Assembly: GCF_963855985.1 (NCBI RefSeq)
Contig: NC_087106.1
Coordinates: 5,439,001 to 5,503,000, forward strand
Source: Ostrinia nubilalis
Taxonomy: Eukaryota > Arthropoda > Insecta > Lepidoptera > Crambidae
Length of the DNA stretch: 64,000 nucleotides
Direction of reading: 5' to 3'
Positions 24,801 through 34,476 of this stretch are shown here, piece after piece (position 1 is the stretch's first letter; every line of letters starts with the position of its first letter). The translations under genes and the position numbers were made by a program. The notes under the pieces are model-generated. The model saw nothing but the letters and a program-made list of their open reading frames with translations, made no database searches and was not told the DNA's origin.

Positions 24801-26559
24801 CTCAAGCATAAAAAAGACTTATGCCCGTTTTCACCATCAATCCCAAATTTTTTAGTGAACCCTTATGTAAACAAAATTCCTGATAAGTGTTACCATAGGG
24901 GTCACTTGAAAATTAGGGATTGATGGTGAAAACGGGCATTTAAGGCTGGGTTGCACCATCTTACTTTGACTTTATCAAACGTTAAAAATCTGTCAAATTC
25001 CATACAAAATACGCCGGTTATTGTTATAGTTACGGTCAAAGTTAGGTGGTGCAACTCAGCCTAAGACTTATAAAACGAAAATAAAATGAATTAAACTTTC
25101 ATTCTAGGGGAAAAGAACAATCATTTGCATTGATATAAAGGCCAGGTTAATTTTTAAAATCGGTAGTTCTTTTTAATTAACACTAAATAATTAAAAGGAA
25201 ACTTACTATAATTTTTCAACTTTTGACCCATTGAACGTGATGACGTCTTTATGGGTGATGATAGTGACGTTGGCAATAGGTATATGCACGGTTTGTGACA
25301 CCCTGTATATTGGTTGGCGGTCGTCAAACCTAGCAGCGATGCACTGGAAGAAACTCATGAAGAAAGATCTGACGCACACAATGTCACTTGTGTCTTCGCA
25401 TGGGTAGGTGTACTCATCTTCTTCGTTATAGACTTGGGTACTGTTTTCAGCGTCGGTACCGTTTGAGCTATCTGAAAAACAAAATAAAACTACTAGGTAT
25501 TTCGAGATTCATCTTAAGATCAATCGTTCGTTCGTTCGTTTCAGCCGAAAGACGTCCACTGCTGGACAAAGACCTCCCCCAAGGATTTCCACAAAGACCG
25601 GTCCTGCGCCGCTTGCATCCAGGTACCTCCCGCGACCTTCACCAGATCGTCGGTCCACCTAGTGGGAGGCCTGCCCACGATCGATGCCTAAGATCAATCA
25701 TTGGGGAACAAAGTTTCTACATCCCACAATGTTATCCAAAGATGCGTATGCTCACACTAAGTGAGTTGCTAGTATGAGTGACAGTGACCTGTCAAGAGTT
25801 AGAAGATGGAGCGTGGATAGGCCTTTCACACGGTGGACTGATGACCTAATTAACCGCGGGAAGCCTTTAGTTGATTTCCAGAGGTAGATGATGATATACA
25901 ACGTGTCCCAAAATTCAAGGATAAGCCGGCGCTGCAGGGTGGACATAGTCATGACTACTTTAGGAAAAATAAGAATTCCTTGAATTTTGGGACACGTTGT
26001 ATACAGCAAAAAAACCCTGTTCGACCCGAAAGGGATGACTCTGGTTCTCAAATACATTTTTTCCGTTTGGTATCAAGGTTGAAATTTAAAAACCTCACTT
26101 CCATAATTAATCGATCAACTGTTACAAATATGGGATATTTATGCTCGTTTTCACCATCAATTCCTAATTTTTAAGTGACCCCAATGGTAACAAAACAGAA
26201 ATTTTGTTTTCAAAGGGGTCACTTAAAAATTAGGAATTGATGGTGAAAACGGGCATTAGTAAACTTTTGTTTTTTAATATTATGACGTTTATTTGTAGAA
26301 ATGCGACAATCGTGTGATAATGTAATCTTCTTGAATACAAGAATGATAAAATAGTAAGACACGGGTCTTAACGCGACGTTTATTAATGAGATACATAATG
26401 AGCCGTGAGTTACTTAATGTAACTTATTTTTAAACGCGAAAGTTTAAAATCATAAGAATGATGCTTTTATGGACCTTTTATAATAACCATTTTTTATTTA
26501 CCTTGCCCCAGTACGCAAACCCCAAACAGCGCCACAATAAAAAATAAATTCCACTGCAT
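21890..26559 (-). CDS. Gene 1: secreted five-exon array protein, P25/takeout-like?
   Basis: Exons on the minus strand: 26,502-26,559, 25,207-25,471, 24,444-24,583, 22,864-22,992 and 21,890-22,035. All introns are GT-AG with phases 1, 2, 1, 1, giving 245 aa. Residues 1-19 are a signal peptide (MQWNLFFIVALFGVCVLGQ). An acidic, Asn/Ser-rich linker (20-40) follows, with sequons N23GT and N29ST. Then come YPC44, C52VR and C63, the family sequon N86VT and a single late Cys (C237) in HICYYG. Exon 3 starts a YxxPxT strand region; exon 5 contains LPTAVQEIFLTEAYSYF. A TATA box lies at 26,608-26,613 and AATAAA at 21,745-21,750. Function is unknown. Secretion and N-glycosylation are inferred, and relation to fibrohexamerin/takeout proteins is tentative. 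Part of exon 4 is repeated twice more in intron 4. Confidence 0.85.
22147..22355 (+). mobile_element. Helitron-like 3' end in gene 1 intron 4
   Basis: Contains AAACTACTGAACGGATTTTG and GGGTGAAGCCGCGGGCAAAA, ending GCTAG|T at 22,354-22,359. Typical tail of a lepidopteran non-autonomous Helitron. Confidence 0.6.
22483..22937. repeat. 151-bp tandem triplication covering exon 4/intron 4 of gene 1
   Basis: Three units start at 22,483, 22,634 and 22,785. Units 1 and 2 look identical; unit 3, which is part of real exon 4, differs by a 1-bp insertion and several substitutions. Each unit carries the last ~74 bp of exon 4, its GTAAGT donor and the first ~77 bp of intron 4. The acceptor-side half of exon 4 is not copied, so units 1 and 2 are donor-only decoys inside the intron. 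Confidence 0.9.
23522..23973. mobile_element. MITE inserted into a repeat, itself carrying a LINE tail
   Basis: Termini AGGTGAGTATAAACTAG and its inverted partner TAGTCTATACTCACCT. Comparison with the empty copy at 39.6 kb gives the insertion point (CTGTTAAA|GAGG) and an AAA duplication. Confidence 0.7.
23675..23935 (-). mobile_element. LINE 3' end nested in MITE
   Basis: Plus-strand ATCATCAACAGCCC...CAGTCCACTGCTGGACTATGAGCCTCC...ACACCCGCGGGAAGAG. This resembles the tail of a lepidopteran non-LTR family that differs from the main RTE family. Non-coding. Confidence 0.5.
24821..24940. mobile_element. MITE 'ATGCCCGTTTTCACCATCAA', copy 1
   Basis: 120 bp with ~30-bp inverted ends, in gene 1 intron 2. 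A close relative sits at 26,141-26,256. The core holds CCATAGGGGTCACTT on one arm and a decayed partner on the other. Confidence 0.85.
24944..25061. mobile_element. MITE family A, copy 2
   Basis: GGCTGGGTTGCACCA...GGTGGTGCAACTCAGCC, abutting the preceding MITE by three bases, within gene 1 intron 2. Confidence 0.85.
25540..25690 (-). mobile_element. RTE-clade LINE 3' end in gene 1 intron 1
   Basis: Minus-strand RTE C-terminus (GRPPTRWTDDLVKVAGGTW-type coding, disrupted) and the GTCCAGCAGTGGACGTCTTT tail, followed by a (CGAA)n tail at 25,529-25,541 on the plus strand. Confidence 0.8.
25897..26001. mobile_element. Short MITE in gene 1 intron 1
   Basis: Inverted ends TACAACGTGTCCCAAAATTC and complement, 105 bp, non-coding. 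Confidence 0.75.
26141..26256. mobile_element. MITE 'ATGCTCGTTTTCACCATCAA', copy 2
   Basis: Almost perfect hairpin: the arms run AATTCCTAATTTTTAAGTGACC and back, with a ~30-nt loop. Same family as 24,821-24,940. Confidence 0.85.
26351..26393. repeat. Half of a MITE (single arm)
   Basis: TAGTAAGACACGGGTCTTAA...CGTTTATTAATGAG matches the left arm of the MITE at 60.0-60.2 kb; the right arm is missing here. Confidence 0.6.
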
Positions 26560-26607
26560 CTTTGTTGACGGCTACAACTTCTTAAAATTTGTCTCCGAAA
26601 TGAACGG

Positions 26608-26613
26608 CTTATA
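26608..26613 (-). promoter_or_regulatory. TATA box of gene 1
   Basis: Minus-strand CATATAAGCC, about 50 bp upstream of the ATG at 26,559. It implies a short leader of 15-25 nt. Position comparable to those of genes 2-4. Confidence 0.5.
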
Positions 26614-26892
26614 TGTGAAAATAAAAACCGTATAAATTATGCATTTCCTGATAAGAACATTTAGTGCTACGGCTAGAATACATTTTAATAGTCACTAAGC
26701 AATAATACCATTTTTGTTTTCAGTAATTTGATCTAAAATGCTAATTTAATTGCTAAAACTAAAAAAATCCGCGTAGGGTAATCCCGTATGTATCTACTAG
26801 GTACTTTCTAGATGACGTCAAAAAGGAAATGATTAGGTATAAAATCTTTTGCAAATAAATCTAAGTACACTAATATTTTACAGAGAAAAGAT

Positions 26893-28596
26893 TTGATTGT
26901 TTATATCCGAACCTGTTTATATCAACTGACCAAGCTGAATACAGAGGATGGCAGAGCCATTTCGTCGGGGCCGGAGATATTGGAAGAGGTCGAGAAGTTC
27001 TACGGACAATTATACACGAGTGTACGTGCACCTGTCACAAATCTAGCCGAAGACCCAAGAGCTAGACTGACCCGACACTATACCGAAGATATCCCGGACG
27101 TCAGTCTGTACGAGATTAGAATGGCTCTCAAACAGCTGAAGAACAACAAGGCACCGGGTGATGATGGAATCACGGCTGAGCTTTTGAAGGCAGGCGGAAC
27201 GCCGGTACTGAGGGCTCTTCAGAAGCTGTTCAATTCCGTCATCCTCGAAGGAAAAACGCCTACGACATGGCACAGAAGTGTGGTGGTACTCTTCTTCAAA
27301 AAAGGTGACAAAACCTTATTGAAGAATTATAGACCCATCTCACTTCTGAGCCATGTCTACAAGCTGTTTTCAAGAGTCATTACGAATCGTCTCGCTCGCA
27401 GGCTCGACGACTTCCAGCCTCCCGAACAAGCCGGTTTCCGAAAAGGCTTTAGTACCATAGACCACATACATACGCTAAGGCAAATTATACAGAAGACCGA
27501 GGAGTATAATCAACCACTTTGCCTGGCGTTTGTGGATTATGAGAAAGCCTTCGATTCGGTCGAGACCTGGGCAGTGCTACAGTCTCTCCAAAGGTGCCAA
27601 ATTGACTATCGATATATCGAAGTGTTGAGGGGTTTGTACAAAAACGCCACAATGTCGGTCCGCCTCCAGGATCGGGATTCGAAACCTATCCAGTTGCAGC
27701 GAGGGGTAAGACAGGGAGACGTCATATCTCCAAAACTGTTTACCACCGCCCTGGAAGATGTCTTCAAGCTTCTGGACTGGAACGGATTTGGCATAAATAT
27801 CAACGGCGAGTACATCACCCACCTTCGATTCGCGGACGATATCGTAGTCATGGCTGAGACCTTGGAGGATCTAGGCACAATGCTCGATGGCCTCAGTAGA
27901 GCCTCTCAACAAGTGGGCCTCAGAATGAACATGGACAAGACAAAAATCATGTCTAATGTCCGTGTTGCACCCACTCCTCTGAAGGTTGGAGACTCTACAC
28001 TCGAAGTTGTCGACAATTATGTATACCTGGGACAAACAGTCCAGTTAGGTAGGTCCAACTTCGAGAAAGAGGTCAATCGTCGAATCCAACTCGGATGGGC
28101 AGCGTTCGGGAAGCTTCGCCATATACTCATGTCCGAAATACCGCAGTGTCTCAAGACGAAAGTCTTCGAGCAGTGTGTGTTGCCAGTGTTGACATATGGA
28201 TCCGAAACGTGGTCGCTTACTATGGGCCTCATAAGAAGGCTCAAGGTCACCCAAAGGGCGATGGAGCGGGCTATGCTCGGAGTTTCCCTGCGTGATCGAA
28301 TCAGAAATGAGGAGATCCGTAGGAGAACCAAAGTAACCGACATAGCTCGCAGAATTGCTAAAATCAAGTGGCAGTGGGCGGGGCACATAGCTCGTAGAGA
28401 CGATGGCCGTTGGGGCAGGAAAGTTCTCGAGTGGCGACCACGGGCTGGAAAACGTAGCGTGGGCAGGCCTCCTACTAGGTGGACCGACGATCTGGTAAAG
28501 GTCGCGGGAAGAGCCTGGATGCGGGCAGCGCAGGACCGTTCATTGTGGAAAACCTTGGGGGAGGCCTTTGTCCAGCAGTGGACGTCATTTGGCTGA
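26893..28596 (+). CDS. RTE-clade retrotransposon reverse transcriptase, 5'-truncated
   Basis: The open frame of 567 codons starts without an ATG, and its first ~7 codons are target DNA. From residue ~8 it is the reverse-transcriptase and C-terminal region of an RTE-clade non-LTR element. Landmarks: NKAPGDDGI (fingers), NYRPISLLS, catalytic Asp in AFVDYEKAFDS (about 212-222), GVRQGDVISPKLF, and the catalytic FADD box at 313-316. The C-terminus has WAGHIARRDDGRWGRKVLEW and GRPPTRWTDDLVKVAGRAW. The apurinic endonuclease domain expected N-terminal to the RT is absent. There is no internal stop, so the insertion is young. It could not move by itself. Confidence 0.92.
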   Translation: MIVYIRTCLYQLTKLNTEDGRAISSGPEILEEVEKFYGQLYTSVRAPVTNLAEDPRARLTRHYTEDIPDVSLYEIRMALKQLKNNKAPGDDGITAELLKAGGTPVLRALQKLFNSVILEGKTPTTWHRSVVVLFFKKGDKTLLKNYRPISLLSHVYKLFSRVITNRLARRLDDFQPPEQAGFRKGFSTIDHIHTLRQIIQKTEEYNQPLCLAFVDYEKAFDSVETWAVLQSLQRCQIDYRYIEVLRGLYKNATMSVRLQDRDSKPIQLQRGVRQGDVISPKLFTTALEDVFKLLDWNGFGININGEYITHLRFADDIVVMAETLEDLGTMLDGLSRASQQVGLRMNMDKTKIMSNVRVAPTPLKVGDSTLEVVDNYVYLGQTVQLGRSNFEKEVNRRIQLGWAAFGKLRHILMSEIPQCLKTKVFEQCVLPVLTYGSETWSLTMGLIRRLKVTQRAMERAMLGVSLRDRIRNEEIRRRTKVTDIARRIAKIKWQWAGHIARRDDGRWGRKVLEWRPRAGKRSVGRPPTRWTDDLVKVAGRAWMRAAQDRSLWKTLGEAFVQQWTSFG

Positions 28597-28600
28597 AACG
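26914..28600 (+). mobile_element. RTE insertion with 11-bp target-site duplication
   Basis: ATATCCGAACC occurs at 26,903-26,913 and again at 28,601-28,611, exactly flanking a 1,687-bp body. The body begins mid-gene (5' truncation) and ends TTTGGCTGAAACG just past the stop codon. It lies ~355 bp upstream of gene 1's ATG, in opposite orientation. Confidence 0.9.
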
Positions 28601-28684
28601 ATATCCGAACCGATACTACTGGACCAATTTGAAAAATTCGTTCAATTTTTTTTTACATTTACTTTTAGACATTCAAATTACATT

Positions 28685-28930
28685 AAATTTACATTTAGGC
28701 TTGTTTCGCCTTAGTCCGCCTGGCTAGCTACCACCATCTTACCTAAGTCTGTCGCCATAACAACTATATGTTAACAGCATTGTTGTGTTCCGACAGTTAG
28801 AGGTAAGATAGCCAGTTCCTCTGTGGTTGAGGATTCCGGGTGAAGTTCGCTTCCACCTACGGCCTGATCATCACATACCATCAGGTGAGATACAGGCCAA
28901 GAGCTTCCTCGTTGTGGATAAAAATAAATT
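28685..28930 (+). repeat. SINE body without tRNA head
   Basis: Matches the body of 14,790-15,010: TTAGTCCGCCTGGCTAGCTA, GAGGTAAGATAGCCAGTTCC and CAAGAGCTTCCTCGT. The 5' head is missing, so it may be LINE-derived. Confidence 0.5.
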
Positions 28931-29048
28931 TTTTTCCGTCAAAAGCAGAATTGATCGATTATTTTAAACTTTGAAAGTCTGCCAAGTAATAAAAAAGGGA
29001 GGTAAAATGAATATTTTTTTAAATACCTATCTACCCGTGCGAAGCCGG

Positions 29049-30268
29049 GGCGCACTATGGATCGAAATTGCGATTTATGGACATAGCGATTTTTTTCACA
29101 ATTTCCATTTGAAAAAAATACCTATCGATAGTTTACGTTATTCTGATGAATATATGCCGCACAAGTTTTTCTCTAAAACCAATAGTTTGGCTGGAAAAAA
29201 TATTTTCCATTTTCGTTGTATGGAATGAAACATAAAGTGGTCGATTTCGACTAAGTCTTGACAGATCTTGCTTTAAAACTACTTGAGCCTTGTTCTATGG
29301 CTTGTTGACTGTAATCCTACGATATCAGCGCGCGTCCAAAGTTGCCCGTTCACAAGTTATGAGGTTCTGAAAAATTAAAAAAAAGTAAGTAAAAGTGACT
29401 TTTTTTTTGGATATCTTTAAAGATTTAACAAAAATATAAAGATTCTATACGTTAATAATGTAAATTAACCTTAAATTACTGCTAAAAACACATTTTAATA
29501 AAATTAAAAGGAATTAAATCAGCGATTTTTTTTTTCACAATTTCTGTTTAAAAAAAATACCTATCGATAGGGTATGTTATTCTGATGAATAAATATTATG
29601 AACGTTTTTCTCTAAAACCAATAGTTTGGCTGGAAAAAAATATATTCCATTTTCGTTGTATGGAATGAAACATAAAGTGGTCGATTTCGACTAAGCCTTG
29701 ACAGATTTTGCTTTGAAACTACTTGAGCCTTGTTCTATGGCTTGTTGACTATAATCCTAGACTAACAGCGCGCGCACAAAGTTGCCCGTTCAGAAGTTAT
29801 GAGGTTCCGAAAAATGAAAATTAAAGTAAGTAAAAGTATCTTTTTTTGGGTATAAATCTTTAAAGATTCAACTAAAACATGAAAATTATATACTTTAGTA
29901 ATGTAATTAACCTTTCTCTTGTCGTCTTATCTAAAGAAAAGTCAATTTTACTTACTTTAATTTTCCAACTTTGGATGCGCGCTGATAGCGTAGGATTACA
30001 GTCAACAAGCCATAGAACAAGGCTCAAGTAGTTTCAAAGCAAGATCTGTCAAGGCTTAGTCGAAATCGACCACTTTATGTTTCATTCCATACAACGAAAA
30101 TGGAAAATATTTTTTTCCAGTCAAACTATTGGTTTTAGAGAAAAACCTGTGCAGCATTTATTCATCAGAATAACGTAACCTATCGATAGGTATTTTTTTC
30201 AAATAGAAATTGTGAAAAAAATCGCTATGTCCATAAATCGCAATTTCGATCCATAGTGGGGCGGGCCG
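29049..30268. repeat. Three-copy repeat: two direct, one inverted
   Basis: Units of ~340 bp lie at 29,049-29,399 (+), 29,523-29,850 (+) and 29,935-30,268 (-). Each has ATACCTATCGATAG, CTCTAAAACCAATAGTTTGG and GGTCGATTTCGACTAAG. The outer pair forms ends CG(A/C)ACTATGGATCGAAATTGCG. It is read as a foldback-type element with an internal duplication; no coding capacity. Confidence 0.7.
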
Positions 30269-30293
30269 TTTACTAATTTATTATAATTAAAAT

Positions 30294-30336
30294 AGTGCAA
30301 ATATTCAAATCAAATATTGATTTGAATATTTGCACT
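30294..30336. repeat. Perfect 43-bp palindrome
   Basis: AGTGCAAATATTCAAATCAA, a T-rich centre (ATATTGAT), then the complement. Directly beside the preceding repeat. Confidence 0.7.
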
Positions 30337-30398
30337 TTTCATAGTAATCTTTTCATATTATTTTGATTGTAATAAAACCAAATAATGATCACACGTAT

Positions 30399-30576
30399 TG
30401 AGAATAATGATAAACTTGTTTGTAGATCAACTTGCTTTTATTTCAGCACATTTTATAATAATCCAAATTAACACCGGTGGGACGCTCGGCGCGACCAGAG
30501 AGAAGAAAAAAAAAATGACACTAGTGAAGTGCAAATCAATTGACGATCATAGTGTTGTGCTTTATGTATTTCAACA
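30399..30576 (-). mobile_element. Copia-type 3' LTR
   Basis: On the minus strand a polypurine tract (GAGGAGGAG) is followed by TGTTGAAATACATAAAGC. About 150 nt later GCTGAAATAAAAGC (poly(A) signal) is followed by TTCTCA, giving a TG...CA LTR of ~178 bp. It belongs with the RNase H remnant at 32.6-32.9 kb. Confidence 0.55.
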
Positions 30577-30721
30577 CTCCTCCTCAAATTTAACAATAAC
30601 GTCTTAAATTTGCTACTTGTAAAGCACCACACTATGTCCCCAAATAAAAACACAATAGTTAGACTATAACAATTACAGCTTTTACATATTTAAAATTATT
30701 AGTTTACTATTTATGTATGTA

Positions 30722-32343
30722 CACTCGCGAGCAAAACTATGGAATCACTTACATGATGTTGTTTCCACGCGATCTTGTGTACTAACGAATTTGTTAGTAA
30801 CAAAAAAAGTGGCACCATTTTAAAGATTAGACTTTTACCTTTTAATTGATACCAAATTCATTTAAATCACACCGGTATTTAAAAAGATATCCCGGCTGAT
30901 GTGAAGAAGTAAGTAAAAAGACATGTATCAACTGTTTCATACGTCGCGAGTTGCGGCCTACTTACCCCCTATAAAAACACGTGTTTTCGGATTTTTGCTT
31001 TCACACGTTGATCCATACACATCTCCGCTTTTTTTGACACTTTACCTGGGATTCTACACCTACAGAAGCAGCACAAATCGTTGCACTATTGCAAGAAGGG
31101 CTCAGCCAGCGTGCTGTCGCACGTCAGCTCCACATAAGCCAGTCCTGGGTTTCAAAAGTTTTAAGACGCTTTCGGGAGACTGGTGGCTTTATCCCGAGAC
31201 CAAGTTCTGAACAGCGCCGGTGCATATCGCAGAGGGATGACCGTTTTTTCATGTCAACCTCTCTATGAAATCATCATTTGAGTGGTATCGACGTCCAGCA
31301 AGAGCTCAGAAATGTTCGTAGGATAGCTGTTAGCGTTTGGACAGATCGTCTAAGATATAAACAATAGAATTTGACTCCAAAAAGGCCTGCCACAGGTTCG
31401 AAACTGACGGCAGGTCACCGACAAGCACGCTTTCAATTAACTCGCACTTATTTTGATGGGTAGGCGAGTAATGGAGGCGAGTTTTGTTCTCCGATCAATG
31501 CAGACTGTGTTTGCAGTGCAGCAGTTGAAGAGGTCGGGTCTATAGGCAGCCTGGGGAGCAATTTGTGCAGTGCTGGTTCGCTGAAACAGTGGCTTGCTCG
31601 ACTTCCCATCGAGATGTGTACGAGCAAATTGAAAGCGTGCTTATCAGTGACCTGCCGTCAGTTTCGAGCCTGTGGCTGGCCTTTTTGGAGTCAAATTCTA
31701 TTGCTTATATCTTAGACGAACTGTCCACACGCTAACAGCTATCCTACGAACATTTCTGAGCTCTTGCTGGACGTCGATACCAGTCAAATGACGATTTCAT
31801 AGAGAGGTTGACATGAAAAAACGGTCATCCTTCTGTGATGTGCACTGGCGCTGTTCAGAACTTGGTCTCGGGATAAAGCCACTAGTCTCCCGAAAGCGTC
31901 TTAAAACTTTCGAAACCCAGGACTGGCTTATGTGGAGCTGACATGCGACAGCCCGCTGGCTGAGCCCTTCTTGCAATAGTGCAAGGATTTGTCCTGCTTC
32001 TGAAGGTGTAGAATCCCAGGTAAAGTGTCAAAAGAAGCTGAGATGTGTATGGATCAACGTGTGAAAGCAAAAGTCCGAAAACACGTGCTTTTATAGGGGG
32101 TAAATGGGCCGCAACTCGCGACGTATCAAACAGTTGATACATGTCTTTTTCCTTACTTCTTCACATCAGCCGCGATATCTTTTTAAATACTGGTGTGATT
32201 TAAATGAATTTTGTATCAATTTAAAGGTAAAAGTTTAATCTTTAAAATGGTGTCACTTCCTTGATTACTAACAAATTTGTTAGTACACAAGATCGCGTTG
32301 AAACAACTTCATGTAAGTGATTCCATAGTTTTGCTCGCGAGTG
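30722..32343. mobile_element. Fold-back Tc1 element (1.6-kb inverted repeat)
   Basis: Both ends are CACTCGCGAGCAAAACTATG and are flanked by TA, the Tc1/mariner target. The two ~780-bp arms are inverted copies of the same half of a Tc1 transposon. Each includes the transposase N-terminus (AQIVALLQEGLSQRAVARQL, then HISQSWVSKVLRRFRETGG: paired helix-turn-helix). They are joined by a ~100-bp spacer near 31,500-31,600. There is no catalytic DDE domain, and several stops break the frames in both arms. Confidence 0.85.
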
Positions 32344-32644
32344 TATTTAGTATTCTTTAGTTATCTATCCATACATTTATTACAAGTTAACTTAGGTATT
32401 TATGTAAGTATTTATCCTATTTATCTTATAAACCTTTTACTTTAACTTATTTACTTAAACAATACTAATTTGTTTTACTTTTCAGGTAAGTATATAATCT
32501 TAAATCTCACAACAGTCAGCGTTATTACACCTTTTTATATTTACTCATATCATTAATTACTTTCCTTAAGTTAAATTAAACAAAATACAACTCCTCCTGA
32601 ATGTATATAACTTTTATAAAGTTTTAATAAAGTATTTTTAGTTA

Positions 32645-32908
32645 CTAACTCATAAAGTGATTAACACAGTTTACAAACTTTTCTTTACATATGCTTTTAG
32701 TCATTAGATCTGCTAAGTTATCATTTGAATTTACATATTCAATGTTGATGATGTTCTTTTCAATAAGATCTTTCAAGAAATGAGCCCTTATGTCAATATG
32801 CTTAGTTCTCTTAGAATTTTCGTAACTTTTCGACATAGATATAGCACTTATATTATCAACAAGATGCATCATATCATACAAATTAATATGAAAAGATTTT
32901 AAGTGCAC
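32645..32908 (-). pseudogene. Copia (Ty1) RNase H C-terminus remnant
   Basis: The frame reads MHLVDNISAISMSKS, KRTKHIDIRAHFLKDLIEK, INIEYVNSNDNLADLMTKS. These match the copia pol ending (D-N-x-S-A-I, R-(S/T)-K-H-I-D-I-R, N-x-A-D-x-x-T-K). The rest of pol is missing. A Tc1 fold-back splits the tail of this copy from its LTR. Confidence 0.85.
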
Positions 32909-33566
32909 GTTTTCAACTGTTTAAATATGGCATTTTATTACATTAAATTATTAAAATAATTAATACATAAAGCGTTACAGTAAGTACGTTCAAATACAGT
33001 AAGTAGTAACCTATATCTATTACTAATATTATAAAGCTGAAGAGTTTGTTTGCTTGAACGCGCTAATCTTAGGAACTACTAGTCCGATATGCAAAAAAAA
33101 TGTGTTGGATACTTAGCAAAGTTAGAAGTTAGGCTTTTGGCTATACAGACATATACAGCATGTATCTGACGACGTGTAAAAAAATTAACTGAAGTTCTGG
33201 CTAGAAGTCTAGATTACAAAAAAAAAAAGTTTTTTTGTCAAATGTCAAAATTCATATGTGAATGAAATTAGCATACCACAAATCAGTCCGCGTTTAATAT
33301 TTTTATTGTTATTCGGATTTTATTTGGATTCAAAGTTGTCGGCACTTTCTGGGTAAGAATCCAGAATCCCGGCCAAATTTCAAAACCTTACAAACCAGTA
33401 GGTACTAAGTAGGCATTATCAGTGCAATTTTGGTATTCGCCAGAGACTATAAAATAAGTTGTATTGTTTAACAACACTCTTTTAGTTGATTGCGAGCGAG
33501 TGAAATAGACATATCGCGAGGCGAAGCCTTCAAAGGTTGAGGTCTCAGGTATTATAGTATTAGTTA

Positions 33567-34040
33567 TACAGGGTGGAATCTTGCAATGTCACCTGGAGGG
33601 AAAGTACTCTTAATATGTATACAGTAGATATAAAACTTTATTAAAAAAACATTCCTTTATTTTTTAAAAGAAAGACAACTGCATTCAAATAGTTCCGTTT
33701 TTTTTTTCGAAAATTCACCACTATACCATAGAATTTAAGAAATTAAAATAATTTAAGAATTTCATGGTTTACCTTTCATTGATTCATCAAGTTTGTTAGA
33801 GAGGATTTATTCTTATACCTACTTATAACCCTAACAATCGATGCAATAAAAATACAGGGTGTAATTTTGAACAGAGTTTAATTGGTTCGATTTCCGGGTG
33901 TGGCAAGCAAATTTTTGGAAATCTTTGAATGTAGTTCTATTTCTTTTCAAAAATACAGGAATGTTTTTTTTGTAGTAACTTTTCTATCTAGTATTGGGAG
34001 TACTTTCCCTCCAGGTTGCATTACAAAATTCTACCCTGTA
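33567..34040. mobile_element. MITE-like element, TACAGGGT ends
   Basis: ~474 bp. Left TACAGGGTGGAATCTTGCAA and GGAGGGAAAGTACTC; the right end is the near-complement. The inside is AT-rich with no frame of note. Confidence 0.75.
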
Positions 34041-34328
34041 TTGTAGTTCTGTGTCCCTAAGTTATTATGTCCTTAATTATTAGGTATTTTTTACATTAAA
34101 GCTTGTCAAGTGTAAATAAAAATTTTTCGGAGATTTATGTATTTTTTTTTAATTTTTACTTGATTTTCGCTATTTTAGGTGACTCAACTTTATTCAAAAA
34201 ATAAAAGAGTAAAATCACATCGTTATTAAATTTTTAGCGTTAAGAGTCGCATCTCAAACTAGCCTTAGGCAGTTCGATTTTTTCAAGTTATTTATAATTA
34301 TCAAAATAAAATCACATCTTTTTAACTT

Positions 34329-34334
34329 TTTATT
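34329..34334 (-). terminator. Poly(A) signal of gene 2
   Basis: AATAAA on the minus strand, about 143 nt beyond the stop codon at 34,477-34,479. Confidence 0.4.
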
Positions 34335-34476
34335 CTAATAACATTAATGTTTGTTACTAATTAAGTATATTCACAGCAGTAGGTACTTTTATCTAAATTA
34401 ATTTCAATCTTAGTAGATAAAAAAATTAAAAACTTAATAATTACTTCAATAGCGTCAACGCCTTATCATATTTTTG

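Noticed and set aside
25294..25306. ACAGGGTGT-like motif resembling MITE termini
   Set aside because: Lies inside coding exon 2 of gene 1 and has no inverted partner; chance match.
27043..28388. Several minus-strand frames
   Set aside because: Shadows of the RTE reverse transcriptase.
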